Of a stretch of 64,000 bases of DNA, positions 16,473 through 24,497 are shown piece by piece. A program made the translations under genes and the position numbers. The notes beneath the pieces are model-generated. The model did no database searches and was not told the origin of the DNA. It was given only the letters and a program-made list of their open reading frames with translations. The first letter of the stretch is position 1. Every line of letters starts with the position of its first letter. The DNA is from VAXT01 sp038040395 (GTDB lineage: Bacteria > Actinomycetota > Thermoleophilia > Gaiellales > Gaiellaceae), in contig JBBPIJ010000013.1 of assembly GCA_038040395.1 (NCBI GenBank), positions 7,307 to 71,306 on the forward strand. Direction: 5' to 3'.

Positions 16473-16640
16473 GTGGTGACCTCCGCCCCGACCACGTACG
16501 AGGTCGTCTGCCCCCATTGCAAGAAGACGTTCCGCAGTGAGCTCCTAGGGGGCGAGGACGAGCGCCATCGCGGCTTCAAGTGCCGGCACTGCCGGCTCTA
16601 CGTCCCGTACGAGCGGGCCGAGGCCGAAGACGCCGACTAG
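16473..16640 (+). CDS. Small two-CxxC zinc-ribbon protein
   Basis: 55 aa from GTG 16473 (an adjacent GTG at 16476 is an equal candidate). It contains CPHC and CRHC 30 residues apart, a minimal zinc ribbon, with an acidic C-terminus (ERAEAEDAD). The function is unknown; the family could bind nucleic acid or a protein partner. Its TAG stop overlaps the rpoD stop on the other strand within CTAG (16637-16640). The regular zinc-knuckle pattern supports a real gene. Confidence 0.65.
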   Translation: MVTSAPTTYEVVCPHCKKTFRSELLGGEDERHRGFKCRHCRLYVPYERAEAEDAD

Positions 16641-17731
16641 CTCGAGTCCCTGAGGCCCTGGGCTTCGGGCAACGTCTCTAGGCGCTTCAGCGTGTTGTTC
16701 TCGATCTGGCGGATGCGCTCGCGCGTGACTCCGAAGGCGCGGCCGACCTCCTCGAGTGTGCACGGCTGCGCGCCGGTGAGCCCGAAGCGCAGCTCGATCA
16801 CCTGTCGCTCACGGTCGGGAAGCGAGTCGAGCGCCTTCTGGATGTCCTCCCGGCGAAGCGAGACCGATGCCGTGTCGAACGGCGACTCTGCCTGCTCGTC
16901 CTGGACGAAGTCCCCGAGTTCCGACTCCTCCTCCTCGCCGATCGGCTTCTCGAGCGAGACGGGCAACTGGGCCATGCGCAGGATCTCGCGCACCTCCTCG
17001 GGCGTCATCTCGAGCTCGCGCGCGATCTCCTCTGGCTGAGGCTCGCGGCCGAGGCGCTGCACGAGTTGGCGCTCGATGTGCACGACCTTGTTCAGCTTCT
17101 CGACCATGTGGACCGGGATCCGGATCGTCCGGGCCTTGTCGGCGATGGCGCGGGTGACGGCCTGGCGGATCCACCACGTGGCGTAGGTCGAGAACTTGTA
17201 GCCCTTCCGGTAGTCGAACTTCTCGACCGCGCGGATGAGGCCGAGCGAGCCCTCCTGGATCAGGTCGAGGAACGAGAGGCCCCGGCCCAGGTAGCTCTTC
17301 GCGATCGAGACGACCAGGCGGAGGTTCGCCTCGGTCATATGCGTCTTGGCGAACATGTCGCCGCGCTCGATCCGCTTCGCGAGGTAGACCTCCTGATCAG
17401 CGGTCAGGAGCGGGACCTTGCCGATCTCGCGCAGGTAGAGCCGCAGCGAATCGAGGGAGGGCTCGACAGAGAGATCGAGCTTCGGGCCCTTCTCCTCCTC
17501 CGCCAGCGCGGGCTGCTCGTGCGGCGGGTGCTTGTGGTGCTCCCCCTCCATCAACTCGATGGAGTGGTCGATCAAGTACGTGTAGAAGTCCTCGACCTGC
17601 TCCTTGCTGAGGTCGACCTCCTCGAGCCCCGCGACGATTTCGTCATAGGTGAGGAAGCCCTTCTCTGTTCCGTCCTGTACCAGCTTGTGAAGCTCTTCGA
17701 CGTCCGGGAGGGAGATGTCGACTGTGAGCAA
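16637..17731 (-). CDS. rpoD: Primary RNA polymerase sigma factor (RpoD/SigA)
   Basis: 364 aa from TTG 17731, preceded by AGAGAGG and leading directly into region 1.1 (LPDVEELHKLVQDG). An in-frame ATG at 17788 has GGAGG with zero spacing and would add 19 residues of unlikely sequence. Region 1.2 is SLDSLRLYLREIGKVPLL, region 2 contains NLRLVVSIAKSYLGRG, GLIRAVEKFDYRKGYKFSTY and ATWWIRQAVTRAI, region 3 follows, and region 4 ends with the helix-turn-helix TLEEVGRAFGVTRERIRQIE. It is the housekeeping sigma factor recognising -10/-35 promoters, short and compact as in deep actinobacteria. Confidence 0.93.
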   Translation of the reverse strand: MLTVDISLPDVEELHKLVQDGTEKGFLTYDEIVAGLEEVDLSKEQVEDFYTYLIDHSIELMEGEHHKHPPHEQPALAEEEKGPKLDLSVEPSLDSLRLYLREIGKVPLLTADQEVYLAKRIERGDMFAKTHMTEANLRLVVSIAKSYLGRGLSFLDLIQEGSLGLIRAVEKFDYRKGYKFSTYATWWIRQAVTRAIADKARTIRIPVHMVEKLNKVVHIERQLVQRLGREPQPEEIARELEMTPEEVREILRMAQLPVSLEKPIGEEEESELGDFVQDEQAESPFDTASVSLRREDIQKALDSLPDRERQVIELRFGLTGAQPCTLEEVGRAFGVTRERIRQIENNTLKRLETLPEAQGLRDSS

Positions 17732-17857
17732 TTGACCTCTCTTTCGCGCTAGGTGGACGGAACCCAGGAACGCAAAGAGCCGGTTCATCCTCCCCCCGGC
17801 TCACCTCTCGGCGCTCGGGAACTTAACAGCTATCCACAGGCCTGTGAAGAGTTTTTT

Positions 17858-18736
17858 TCAACAGCTTGCGAGCTCGCCGACGACCTCGTTTCGACTGTTG
17901 CGAACCGGCACCGCCCCGAAGGCGGACCCGTCGAGGCCAAGGGACTCGAGAAAGGAGCCGAGCGCCGGCCGGAGCGCGCGGGCCGAGCCGTCCTCGACCT
18001 TGATCGCGAGGCCGAGCTCGTCCGGGCCGGCGGCGCAGAGAAGGCCCTCGGCGCCGCCCTTGGCGATCCAGCCGGGAAGAGCCTGCATGAGATTTGTGTC
18101 CACCCCCCTGGGGCCGCGGATCAGCTCCGGATGGGCGCGCATGGCGGCCGTGACATCCGCTCCGCCGTCGATCTGTTCCACACGGGCAAACGCAAGCGCC
18201 ATCGTCTCGAGCGCGAGCGCGAAGCTGACGACGCCGCAACCGTCGATCGCGGTCGCGACGGGCTCGGACCCAGCTGCGTCGGCGAGCTCGGCGCGCATCG
18301 CCTGCTGGCAGGGATGCTCGGCGAGCCGGTAGCCCTGGAGCGGCCAGCCCTTCGCCCGGCAGAGGGCGAGCATCCCAGCGTGCTTGCCGGAGCAGTTGTG
18401 GTTGATGCGCCGGGATGGATTCCCTTCGGGGCCGCACTCGAGGTCGTCCTCTGTGGCCGGAGCCTTGTCGAGTAGCGCCTGCACGGCCGCCAGCTGGTCT
18501 TCGTCGGCGAGGTGGGAGGCCGAGGCGATCGCGAGGTCGCGGTCGTCGAGGTCAACGCGCTCCCGCGCCAGGGGCAGGGCCTGGATCGGCTTCGCCGCCG
18601 AGCGCATGAACGTCACGAGGCCCGGATCGCCTGCGGATGCCACGATCTCCCCGTTGCGAACCGCAACCGCGTGGACGCGGTGGACGGACTCGACGGTCTC
18701 GCCACGCCGCGCGGCTACGCTGATCGGCTCAGCCAT
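17858..18736 (-). CDS. Asparaginase II-family protein
   Basis: 292 aa. Matches the asparaginase II family (type found in Rhizobium) by MRSAAKPIQALPL, HNCSGKHAGMLALC, IDGCGVVSFAL and the terminal IRN/KVEDGS..RA region. Predicted reaction: L-asparagine to aspartate and ammonia, in the cytoplasm (no signal peptide). It is downstream of a 164-bp palindrome (18748-18911) shared with divergent mutM. Family assignment is good; substrate is inferred from the family. Confidence 0.85.
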   Translation of the reverse strand: MAEPISVAARRGETVESVHRVHAVAVRNGEIVASAGDPGLVTFMRSAAKPIQALPLARERVDLDDRDLAIASASHLADEDQLAAVQALLDKAPATEDDLECGPEGNPSRRINHNCSGKHAGMLALCRAKGWPLQGYRLAEHPCQQAMRAELADAAGSEPVATAIDGCGVVSFALALETMALAFARVEQIDGGADVTAAMRAHPELIRGPRGVDTNLMQALPGWIAKGGAEGLLCAAGPDELGLAIKVEDGSARALRPALGSFLESLGLDGSAFGAVPVRNSRNEVVGELASC

Positions 18737-18747
18737 GAGGAGACACT

Positions 18748-18911
18748 AGTGCCCCTTCCAGCAATACATGCCGGCCCCTGGCTCGCGATCACGCTGCGCC
18801 AGAGTCCACCCTCGCCCTTGCCAAGGCTGCGAGCCTTGGCCGCGGTCGAGTGCGGCCTCTGGCTTGGTGCTCGCGACCCAGAAGCTCGGCGGCATTACTG
18901 AAAGGGGCACT
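18748..18911. repeat. 164-bp imperfect palindrome between asparaginase and mutM
   Basis: Nested inverted repeats share one centre near 18830: AGTGCCCCTT (18748) with AAGGGGCACT (18902), CTGGCTCGCG (18778) with CGCGACCCAG (18872), GCCAGAG (18798) with CTCTGGC (18857) and GCCAAGGCT (18820) with AGCCTTGGC (18832). The right outer arm contains the mutM ribosome-binding site. It could be a MITE-like element or an RNA switch. Confidence 0.75.
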
Positions 18912-19739
18912 GTGCCCGAACTTCCCGAGATGGAGGCTTGGCGACGGGCCCTCGACGGCCCGGTCTCGGCCTTTCCGATCGAGAAGGCCGGGCCTGCGCA
19001 CATCGCGACGCTGAAGACGATCGATCCGCCCCTGGCCGCGCTCGAGGGGCGGCGCCTGTCCGGAGCGGAGCGCCGGGCCAAGCGCCTCCTCTTTCCTACC
19101 GAGGACGGCGAGCTCGTGCTGCTCGTCCACCTGATGACAGCCGGTCGCCTGAAGTACCTCCAGGCGGGAGAGAAAGGGCCGAAAACGCCGGCCTTTCGTC
19201 TTCGCTTCCAGGGCGGTGCGGAGCTCGTCCTCACCGAGGCGGGCAAGAAGAAGCGCGCCGGAGTGTGGCTGCTCACGCCCGAGGAGGCCGAGGCCGAGCT
19301 CGCGCATCTCGGCCCCGAGGCGCTCGGCCTGGGTGCCGAGCGGCTGGGCGAGATCCTCGCGTCGGAGTCCCGGCGGCTCCACTCGCTGCTTCGGGACCAG
19401 CGGGTCATCGCCGGCATCGGCCGCGCGTGGGCGAACGAGATCCTCCACGCGGCGAAGCTTTCGCCGTACGCGCTTTCGAAGGACTTGACGCCGGAGGAGG
19501 TCGGACGGCTCGCGGCTGCGATCGACTCCGAGCTCGGACGTGGTCTCGAGCTCCGGGAGCGTGGCGCAAGCGACAAGCGAACGTACCGCGTCCACAACGC
19601 GCTGGACGAGCCGTGCCATGCGTGCGGCACGCCGATCGCGCGCGTCGACTTCGAGGAGCACACGATCTACTACTGCCCCGAGTGTCAGACCGGCGGACGC
19701 GTGCTCAAGGATCGGCGGCTCTCGCGCCTTCTGCGATGA
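18912..19739 (+). CDS. mutM: Formamidopyrimidine-DNA glycosylase (Fpg/Nei family)
   Basis: 275 aa from GTG 18912, fixed by the catalytic N-terminus: after Met removal the protein begins PELPEME, with Pro1 as nucleophile and Glu2 as acid. AAGGGG lies 5-10 nt upstream. RRAKRLLF supplies the conserved Lys, VIAGIGRAWANEILHAAKLSP the helix-two-turn-helix, and CHACG...CPECQ the zinc finger. It excises oxidised bases (8-oxoguanine or oxidised pyrimidines; the exact specificity is not decided by sequence) and cleaves the abasic site. Confidence 0.92.
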   Translation: MPELPEMEAWRRALDGPVSAFPIEKAGPAHIATLKTIDPPLAALEGRRLSGAERRAKRLLFPTEDGELVLLVHLMTAGRLKYLQAGEKGPKTPAFRLRFQGGAELVLTEAGKKKRAGVWLLTPEEAEAELAHLGPEALGLGAERLGEILASESRRLHSLLRDQRVIAGIGRAWANEILHAAKLSPYALSKDLTPEEVGRLAAAIDSELGRGLELRERGASDKRTYRVHNALDEPCHACGTPIARVDFEEHTIYYCPECQTGGRVLKDRRLSRLLR

Positions 19740-19758
19740 GACGGGTGGTGGCGCTCTG

Positions 19759-20340
19759 CTAGGAGGGAAGGCGCACTTCTAAGCGCTCACCCTCGAGCGA
19801 GAGCGAGCCGCCGAGCGCCTCGATGAGCCGCCTCGCGGACGCTGCACCGAGATCCTTGAGGTCATCCGCCAGCACGATCGGCGCTGCGCCGGGGGTCACC
19901 GGCTCGATCCAGACCGACTGGCTCTCGGCCGTCAGCTCGACCCGATCGAGCGCGCCGTGCCGGAGCGCGCAGCGCGCGAGCCCCGCCAATCCCCGCTCAA
20001 CACCGTTCCGATCGACGCGAACCGCTCCGCCCGAGCCGGCGGCCGACACCTTCTCACCGACCCGTGAGGCCGCTGCCTGGGCGAGCTCCAGCGTGTCGAC
20101 ATCCACGAGGATCGGCTCGTAGCGCTCCGCCTCGATCCGCGTGACGAGGCCGAGATCCTCGAGAAGCTCGGCGATCTGGTCGGAGGCCGCCTGGATCATT
20201 CCGACATACCGCCCGGCAGGCTCGCCGAGCGGTTCGGTCTGCTGGAGCGTGTGCGCGAAGCCCGAGACGGTCGCCAGCGGTGTCCGCAAGTCGTGACATG
20301 CGAGCGAGACGAATCGGGTGAAGCTGTCTTCTGAAGCCAC
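19759..20340 (-). CDS. Small soluble histidine kinase-like protein with degenerate ATPase domain
   Basis: 193 aa from GTG 20340 (AAGGGG 5 nt upstream). A HisKA-type dimerisation segment with phospho-acceptor His (VSLACHDLRTPLATVSGF) is followed by a region that folds like HATPase_c but lacks the N, G1 and G2 boxes. Without membrane segments or ATP-binding motifs it probably cannot act as a normal kinase; it may be a phosphotransfer protein or a decaying kinase. Divergent from folE2 with 27 bp between starts. Confidence 0.65.
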   Translation of the reverse strand: MASEDSFTRFVSLACHDLRTPLATVSGFAHTLQQTEPLGEPAGRYVGMIQAASDQIAELLEDLGLVTRIEAERYEPILVDVDTLELAQAAASRVGEKVSAAGSGGAVRVDRNGVERGLAGLARCALRHGALDRVELTAESQSVWIEPVTPGAAPIVLADDLKDLGAASARRLIEALGGSLSLEGERLEVRLPS

Positions 20341-20367
20341 GAATCCCCTTGGTACGTTGTTCGGAGT

Positions 20368-21342
20368 ATGGATGACGTTTCGCGACTGCTGGAGAACGAC
20401 CTCCAAGCTTCCTTGCCCGAGGTGGCTCTCGGGCTATCGCGTGCGGGAGTCACAGGCGTCAGCAAGGCGATCCGGGTCAAGTACGGCCCCTACGAGAAGC
20501 AGATCGCGGCCAACATCGAGTGCACGGTCGACCTCGACCCGGATCAGAAGGGCGTGCACATGTCCCGCTTCCCGGAGCTATTCGAGGAGGCGATCGAGGT
20601 GGTCGTCATCGGCGAGGCCCTCCTCGTCGAGGTCCTCGCCGAGCACATCGCGACGCACATCGTCGAGCGCCAGCAGGCCCTGCGCGCCGAGGTCCGGATC
20701 GCAGCGAGGTATCCGATCGAGCGCACGACACCCGTCACGGAGCTCCCGACCCAGGAGATGGTGAGCCTGATCGGGATCGCGGCGGCGTCGTCGAACGGCG
20801 TTCGCAGGCTCGTCGGCGTCGAGGCGGCAGGGATCAACGCATGCCCGTGCGCGCAAGGGCTCATCCGTGACCGCGCGAGCGAGCGCTTGCTCGAGGCGGG
20901 GTTCGCCGACGGCGACGTCGACCGGATTCTCCAGCTCGTCCCGCTCGCGACGCACAACCAGCGAGGCCGCGGGACGCTCTACGTCGGAACCCAGACGAGA
21001 GTGGATGCCGAGCAGCTCGTCACGATCGTCGAGGGATCGATGAGCGCTCCGGTCTACGAGCTCCTGAAGCGGCCCGACGAGCTCTTCGTCGTCGAGCACG
21101 CGCACCTTCAGCCCCGTTTCGTCGAGGACTCGGTCCGCCTCGCTCTGAAGGGCGTCCTCGATGCGCACCCGACCCTCGACGACGCCGACTTCGTCTTCTC
21201 GCGTCAGGTGAACCTCGAGACGATCCATACGCACGACGTCCTGGCCGAGCGGTACGGCACCGTCGGGGAGCTGCGACGCGAGCTCGAGCGAGGCGGACCG
21301 CTCGACCACCACACCGAGCTGCGCGAGTGGCTCGCCGGGTAG
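20368..21342 (+). CDS. folE2: GTP cyclohydrolase of the FolE2/MptA family
   Basis: 324 aa. Recognised by the COG1469 signatures VHMSRFPE, the zinc-binding Cys in GINACPCAQ, THNQRGRGTL and the C-terminal RQVNLETIHTHD. It opens the GTP ring to start tetrahydrofolate (FolE2, dihydroneopterin triphosphate) or methanopterin-type (MptA) synthesis; length is nearer MptA, but a bacterial folate role is more likely. It uses a metal other than strictly zinc in known members. Two strong hairpins follow the stop. Confidence 0.88.
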   Translation: MDDVSRLLENDLQASLPEVALGLSRAGVTGVSKAIRVKYGPYEKQIAANIECTVDLDPDQKGVHMSRFPELFEEAIEVVVIGEALLVEVLAEHIATHIVERQQALRAEVRIAARYPIERTTPVTELPTQEMVSLIGIAAASSNGVRRLVGVEAAGINACPCAQGLIRDRASERLLEAGFADGDVDRILQLVPLATHNQRGRGTLYVGTQTRVDAEQLVTIVEGSMSAPVYELLKRPDELFVVEHAHLQPRFVEDSVRLALKGVLDAHPTLDDADFVFSRQVNLETIHTHDVLAERYGTVGELRRELERGGPLDHHTELREWLAG

Positions 21343-21394
21343 GTCCCGGGCCACAGGCCCGGGACTCGCGCAAAATGCTTCGCACTTTGCGCGA
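21343..21394 (+). terminator. Double hairpin after folE2
   Basis: GTCCCGGGCC/GGCCCGGGAC (10 bp, ACA loop, 21343-21365) is directly followed by a 13-bp stem with one mismatch starting TCGCGCAAA (21366-21394). Convergent plsY ends at 21460, so it may serve both. Confidence 0.7.
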
Positions 21395-21459
21395 CTAAAA
21401 GCACAACTGCCGAGGAACGGCGCCTCGACAGGCCCGCCCATGCCACGGTCGACTTGAGG

Positions 21460-22047
21460 TCAGCTAGCGCGGACTGCTTTACGGCGCAGCTGCACGCGGG
21501 TCTCGGTCCCGGCACGCAGGCGCGCGAGGTTCGGGCGATGCAGTAGGAGCACCCCGACGGCGGCCGCGCTCGTGAAGACGAGGACGGGCCACGGCTCGCC
21601 GAGCAGGAGCGCGGCGACCGGCAAAGACAGGGACGCGAGGATCGAGGAAACCGACGCGTAGCGGGTGAGGGCAAACACCAGGAGCCAGACGAGGATCCCG
21701 ACCAGCCCGACGAGCGGCGCTAGCCCGAGGAGCGCACCGCCGCAGGTCGCGACCGTCTTCCCGCCCTTCGCAAAGCGGAGAAAGATCGGCCGCCAGTGGC
21801 CGAGCATCGCGGCCCCGCCTGCAAGCGCTCCGGCGACGTGCCCCGCAGAGAGCGTCGCGATGAGAGCCGGGAAGAATCCCTTCAGGATGTCGAGCAGCAT
21901 CACCGGGATCGCGTAGCGCGCTCCCGCCGTCCGCCAGACGTTCGTCGCTCCCATGGTGCCGCTGCCGAGCGTGCGGATGTCCACGCCGCGGGCCAACCGT
22001 GAGATCCAGTATCCAAACGGGAGGCTGCCGGCGAGATAGCCGGCCAC
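21460..22047 (-). CDS. plsY: Glycerol-3-phosphate acyltransferase PlsY
   Basis: 195 aa integral membrane protein with about five hydrophobic segments. The three PlsY motifs are visible: GSGTMGATNVWR, GHWRPIFLRFAKGGKTVAT and HRPNLARL. It transfers acyl from acyl-phosphate to glycerol-3-phosphate at the membrane, the first step of phospholipid synthesis. The annotated GTG at 22047 removes about half the usual first membrane helix; in-frame codons upstream (ETLAFIV) continue it back to the SOD stop at 22075, with no standard start codon. The true start is therefore unclear. 27 nt downstream of the superoxide dismutase gene. Confidence 0.88.
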   Translation of the reverse strand: MAGYLAGSLPFGYWISRLARGVDIRTLGSGTMGATNVWRTAGARYAIPVMLLDILKGFFPALIATLSAGHVAGALAGGAAMLGHWRPIFLRFAKGGKTVATCGGALLGLAPLVGLVGILVWLLVFALTRYASVSSILASLSLPVAALLLGEPWPVLVFTSAAAVGVLLLHRPNLARLRAGTETRVQLRRKAVRAS

Positions 22048-22074
22048 GATGAAGGCGAGCGTCTCGATCGTCGG

Positions 22075-22698
22075 CTACTTCGGCGGGATCCCGTACTTCG
22101 AGACCCAGTCGTTCACGGTTCCCCAGTCGAGGTTGTCGAAGAAGACGTCGATGTACGACGCCCGGTCGGTGCGGTAGTCGAGAAAGTACGCGTGTTCATA
22201 GACGTCAAGCGCGACGAGCGGCGTCGCGTTCCAGATCGGGTACGTGTTCTGGGCGTCGCCGATGTAGTTGAAGAGCCGGCCCTCGTCCCAGTCGTACGCC
22301 GTCCACGCCCAACCCCGGCCCGCCATCCCGGTTGCCTTCAGATCGGCGCGCCAGTCCGCCGTCGACCCGAAGTCGCGCTCGATCAGGTCCGCGATCGGCC
22401 CGGTGGGATCGCCGCCCTCGCCCCCGAGGTGCTCGAAGTAGATCTCGTGGTTCTTGACGCCCCCGATCGCAAAGGTCAAGTCGACCTTGAGCGCCCGGAT
22501 CTCTGAGTAGACCTGGTTCCCGGCCGTGAGGTCGACGTCCGCGAGCTTCGCGAGGATCTCGTTCCGCTTTCCGACGTAACCCTCGTACAGCTTGTAGTGG
22601 GCTTCGACCGCTTCGCGCGAGATGCCTTCGAGCTCGTAGAGCTCGGGCTTGAGCTCTCGCGGTGCGATCTCTTCGGCGTTGAAGACGAGGGTTGCCAA
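22075..22698 (-). CDS. Divergent Fe/Mn superoxide dismutase-family protein
   Basis: 207 aa. The Fe/Mn-SOD fold is recognised from metal ligands: His in EAVEAHYKLYEGYV, His in KNHEIYFEHL, and Asp/His in LDVYEHAYFLDY. The N-terminal helix pair and the NHxxxFE segment differ from classic enzymes (the neighbour at 22786 has HHDKHHQAYV and NHTLFWE), so activity is likely but not certain. It is divergent from the classic SOD with 87 bp between starts. Confidence 0.8.
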   Translation of the reverse strand: MATLVFNAEEIAPRELKPELYELEGISREAVEAHYKLYEGYVGKRNEILAKLADVDLTAGNQVYSEIRALKVDLTFAIGGVKNHEIYFEHLGGEGGDPTGPIADLIERDFGSTADWRADLKATGMAGRGWAWTAYDWDEGRLFNYIGDAQNTYPIWNATPLVALDVYEHAYFLDYRTDRASYIDVFFDNLDWGTVNDWVSKYGIPPK

Positions 22699-22785
22699 GG
22701 GAGCTCCTTCCGGACGTGGGCGCGGCGAGCATAGTCGACGTCGGTGGGTGTAGCCTCAACTTCGATCCAACGAAAGGAGCTGGAG

Positions 22786-23412
22786 ATGGCTTTCGAGGTT
22801 CCGCCTCTCCCCTACGACTACGACGCGCTCGAGCCGCACATCGACGAGCAGACGATGCGCGTCCACCACGACAAGCACCACCAGGCATACGTCGACAAGG
22901 CAAACGCGGCGCTCGCCGACACCGGCTCCGCCCATGAGTCCGTCGAGCACATCCTGGCCATCCTCGAGACGTTCCCCGAGGAGAAGCGGACTGCGATTCG
23001 CAACAACGCCGGCGGCCACGCGAACCACACGCTCTTCTGGGAGATCATGAGCCCGGACGGCGGCGGTGAGCCCGAAGGGGAGCTCGCCGACGCGATCAAC
23101 GACGTCTTCGGCTCGCTCGACGATCTGAAGAAGGCGGTCAACGACGGAGGCATCAACCGCTTCGGATCAGGCTGGACGTGGCTCGTTCACGACGGAACGG
23201 GCCTCGCGGTCTATTCGACCGCCAACCAGGACTCGCCGATCATGCAGTCGGACGAGCCGCTGCTGGGGATCGACGTGTGGGAGCACGCGTACTACCTCGC
23301 CTACCAGAACCGCCGCCCCGACTACCTCGAGGCGTGGTGGAACGTCGTCAACTGGGCTGCAGTCGCCGACCGCTATGCCCACGCGATCGGAAAAGTCCGA
23401 GCCGCGACCTAG
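22786..23412 (+). CDS. sodA: Superoxide dismutase (Mn/Fe)
   Basis: 208 aa from ATG 22786 (AAAGGAGC 8 nt upstream). All family motifs are present: HHDKHHQAYVDKAN, AGGHANHTLFWE, FGSGWTWLV and the signature DVWEHAYYLAYQ. Metal ligands are His26-like, His in NHTLFW, Asp and His in DVWEHAY. It converts superoxide to peroxide and oxygen in the cytoplasm. The metal cannot be told from sequence with certainty. A strong terminator follows at 23443. Confidence 0.93.
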   Translation: MAFEVPPLPYDYDALEPHIDEQTMRVHHDKHHQAYVDKANAALADTGSAHESVEHILAILETFPEEKRTAIRNNAGGHANHTLFWEIMSPDGGGEPEGELADAINDVFGSLDDLKKAVNDGGINRFGSGWTWLVHDGTGLAVYSTANQDSPIMQSDEPLLGIDVWEHAYYLAYQNRRPDYLEAWWNVVNWAAVADRYAHAIGKVRAAT

Positions 23413-23442
23413 AAGCAGGCCTGCGTAGGCGGGCGAGAGTAC

Positions 23443-23483
23443 GGCCGAGTCGCCGGCGGGACCCCTCCGCCGGCGGCTCGGCC
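23443..23483. terminator. Strong bidirectional terminator
   Basis: A 17-bp stem (GGCCGAG-CGCCGGCGG with CCGCCGGCG-CTCGGCC, one wobble) between convergent stops at 23412 and 23495. Confidence 0.75.
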
Positions 23484-23494
23484 TATCCGTCGCG

Positions 23495-24367
23495 CTATCG
23501 GCGGCGGAAGGTGAGAACCGGGCTCGTGCCGGTGAAGTACCCGAAGCCGGCCTGATTCGTCGTGATGAGGGTCCGCAGTCGGTTTCGGCCCGACGGAAGG
23601 GTCTTCAGCTTGAAGCGCTGGGCCCCCTGGCGGTTGAACGTGACCTTCTTCAGGCTCACCCACTGGCCGAAGCCGTTGAGGCGCTGTACGTACACCCAGC
23701 GGTGGGAGAAAGACCTCCCGGCTTTGGCGCCGGCCACGAACCAGCTTCCTGACCGTGACAGCGTCAGGCGTGGCGAGACTGCGACCTGGATGATGGCGCT
23801 CTCCTTGCCTTTCCACTGAGCCTTGTACGCGGTGAGGAGCTGCGGAGTGGTGACGAAGTCCCACGACCCGTTCGTCGTCGTCTGGACGTCGGCGAGCTTC
23901 ACGAACGAAAGCTGACCGTAGAGCTGTCCGAAGACGGTGACAATGTCACCAACCGCCGCGGGCGAGATGGCGCCCCCGACGTGGATCTCGTTTCCGTAGA
24001 CCACGATCGGCAACGAAGCTGCGATCGAGACCGACGGAGCCGCGCCGGTCACCTTGACGGTGCCCTTCAGCGTCGGATGCAGGGCGTCGTGATACGGGTA
24101 CGTGCCCGGTGCGTCGATCCGCTTCCTGTACGTGGCGTTCGGCGCGAGCTGCCCTGAGGCAAAGGCGCCGCTGTTGGCGACAACCTGATGCTTGACGGTG
24201 TCGATGTTCTTCCACTGGACGGTGTCCCCACCCGCGATCGTGACGGTCTTGGGAACGAACCCCGTGGACTTGATGTTGACGTTCTTCAGCGCGGTCATGC
24301 CCGCGACTGCGAAGCCGGCACCCGCAAGGGCACACACCGCAGTGGCGATCAATAGCGTTCTTTTCAT
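23495..24367 (-). CDS. Exported cupredoxin-fold protein with degraded copper site (paralogue 1)
   Basis: 290 aa. Signal peptide MKRTLLIATAVCALAGAGFAVA. Residues about 25-105 form a plastocyanin-like domain: the first His ligand is in VKHQVVAN, but the C-terminal loop reads YHDALHPTLKG where copper proteins have YHC..HP.MKG. Cys and Met ligands are therefore replaced by Asp and Leu. The rest (about 110-290) is a beta-sandwich region without a known family, with YVQRLNGFGQWVSLKKVTF. Same length and layout as the gene at 24498-25370. Probably an apo-cupredoxin adhesive or sensory protein; function unknown. Confidence 0.75.
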   Translation of the reverse strand: MKRTLLIATAVCALAGAGFAVAGMTALKNVNIKSTGFVPKTVTIAGGDTVQWKNIDTVKHQVVANSGAFASGQLAPNATYRKRIDAPGTYPYHDALHPTLKGTVKVTGAAPSVSIAASLPIVVYGNEIHVGGAISPAAVGDIVTVFGQLYGQLSFVKLADVQTTTNGSWDFVTTPQLLTAYKAQWKGKESAIIQVAVSPRLTLSRSGSWFVAGAKAGRSFSHRWVYVQRLNGFGQWVSLKKVTFNRQGAQRFKLKTLPSGRNRLRTLITTNQAGFGYFTGTSPVLTFRRR

Positions 24368-24497
24368 GGCGGTTCCCCCAGTCGTTGACGGCTACTGGGT
24401 GGAACGCCGTGAGCAGGGAAAAGTTGCGCGAATGCTGTAAGGATTTTGTGCGAACAGGGGCCGCGTCACCGCGCAGCCCCTGTTTTCGCGGAACTTC

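Noticed and set aside
17820..17850. DnaA-box-like TATCCACA next to a poly-T run near rpoD
   Set aside because: A single 8/9 match with no cluster and no dnaA/dnaN nearby. Not an origin; the GGCC-centred CACAGGCCTGTG palindrome could be a terminator.
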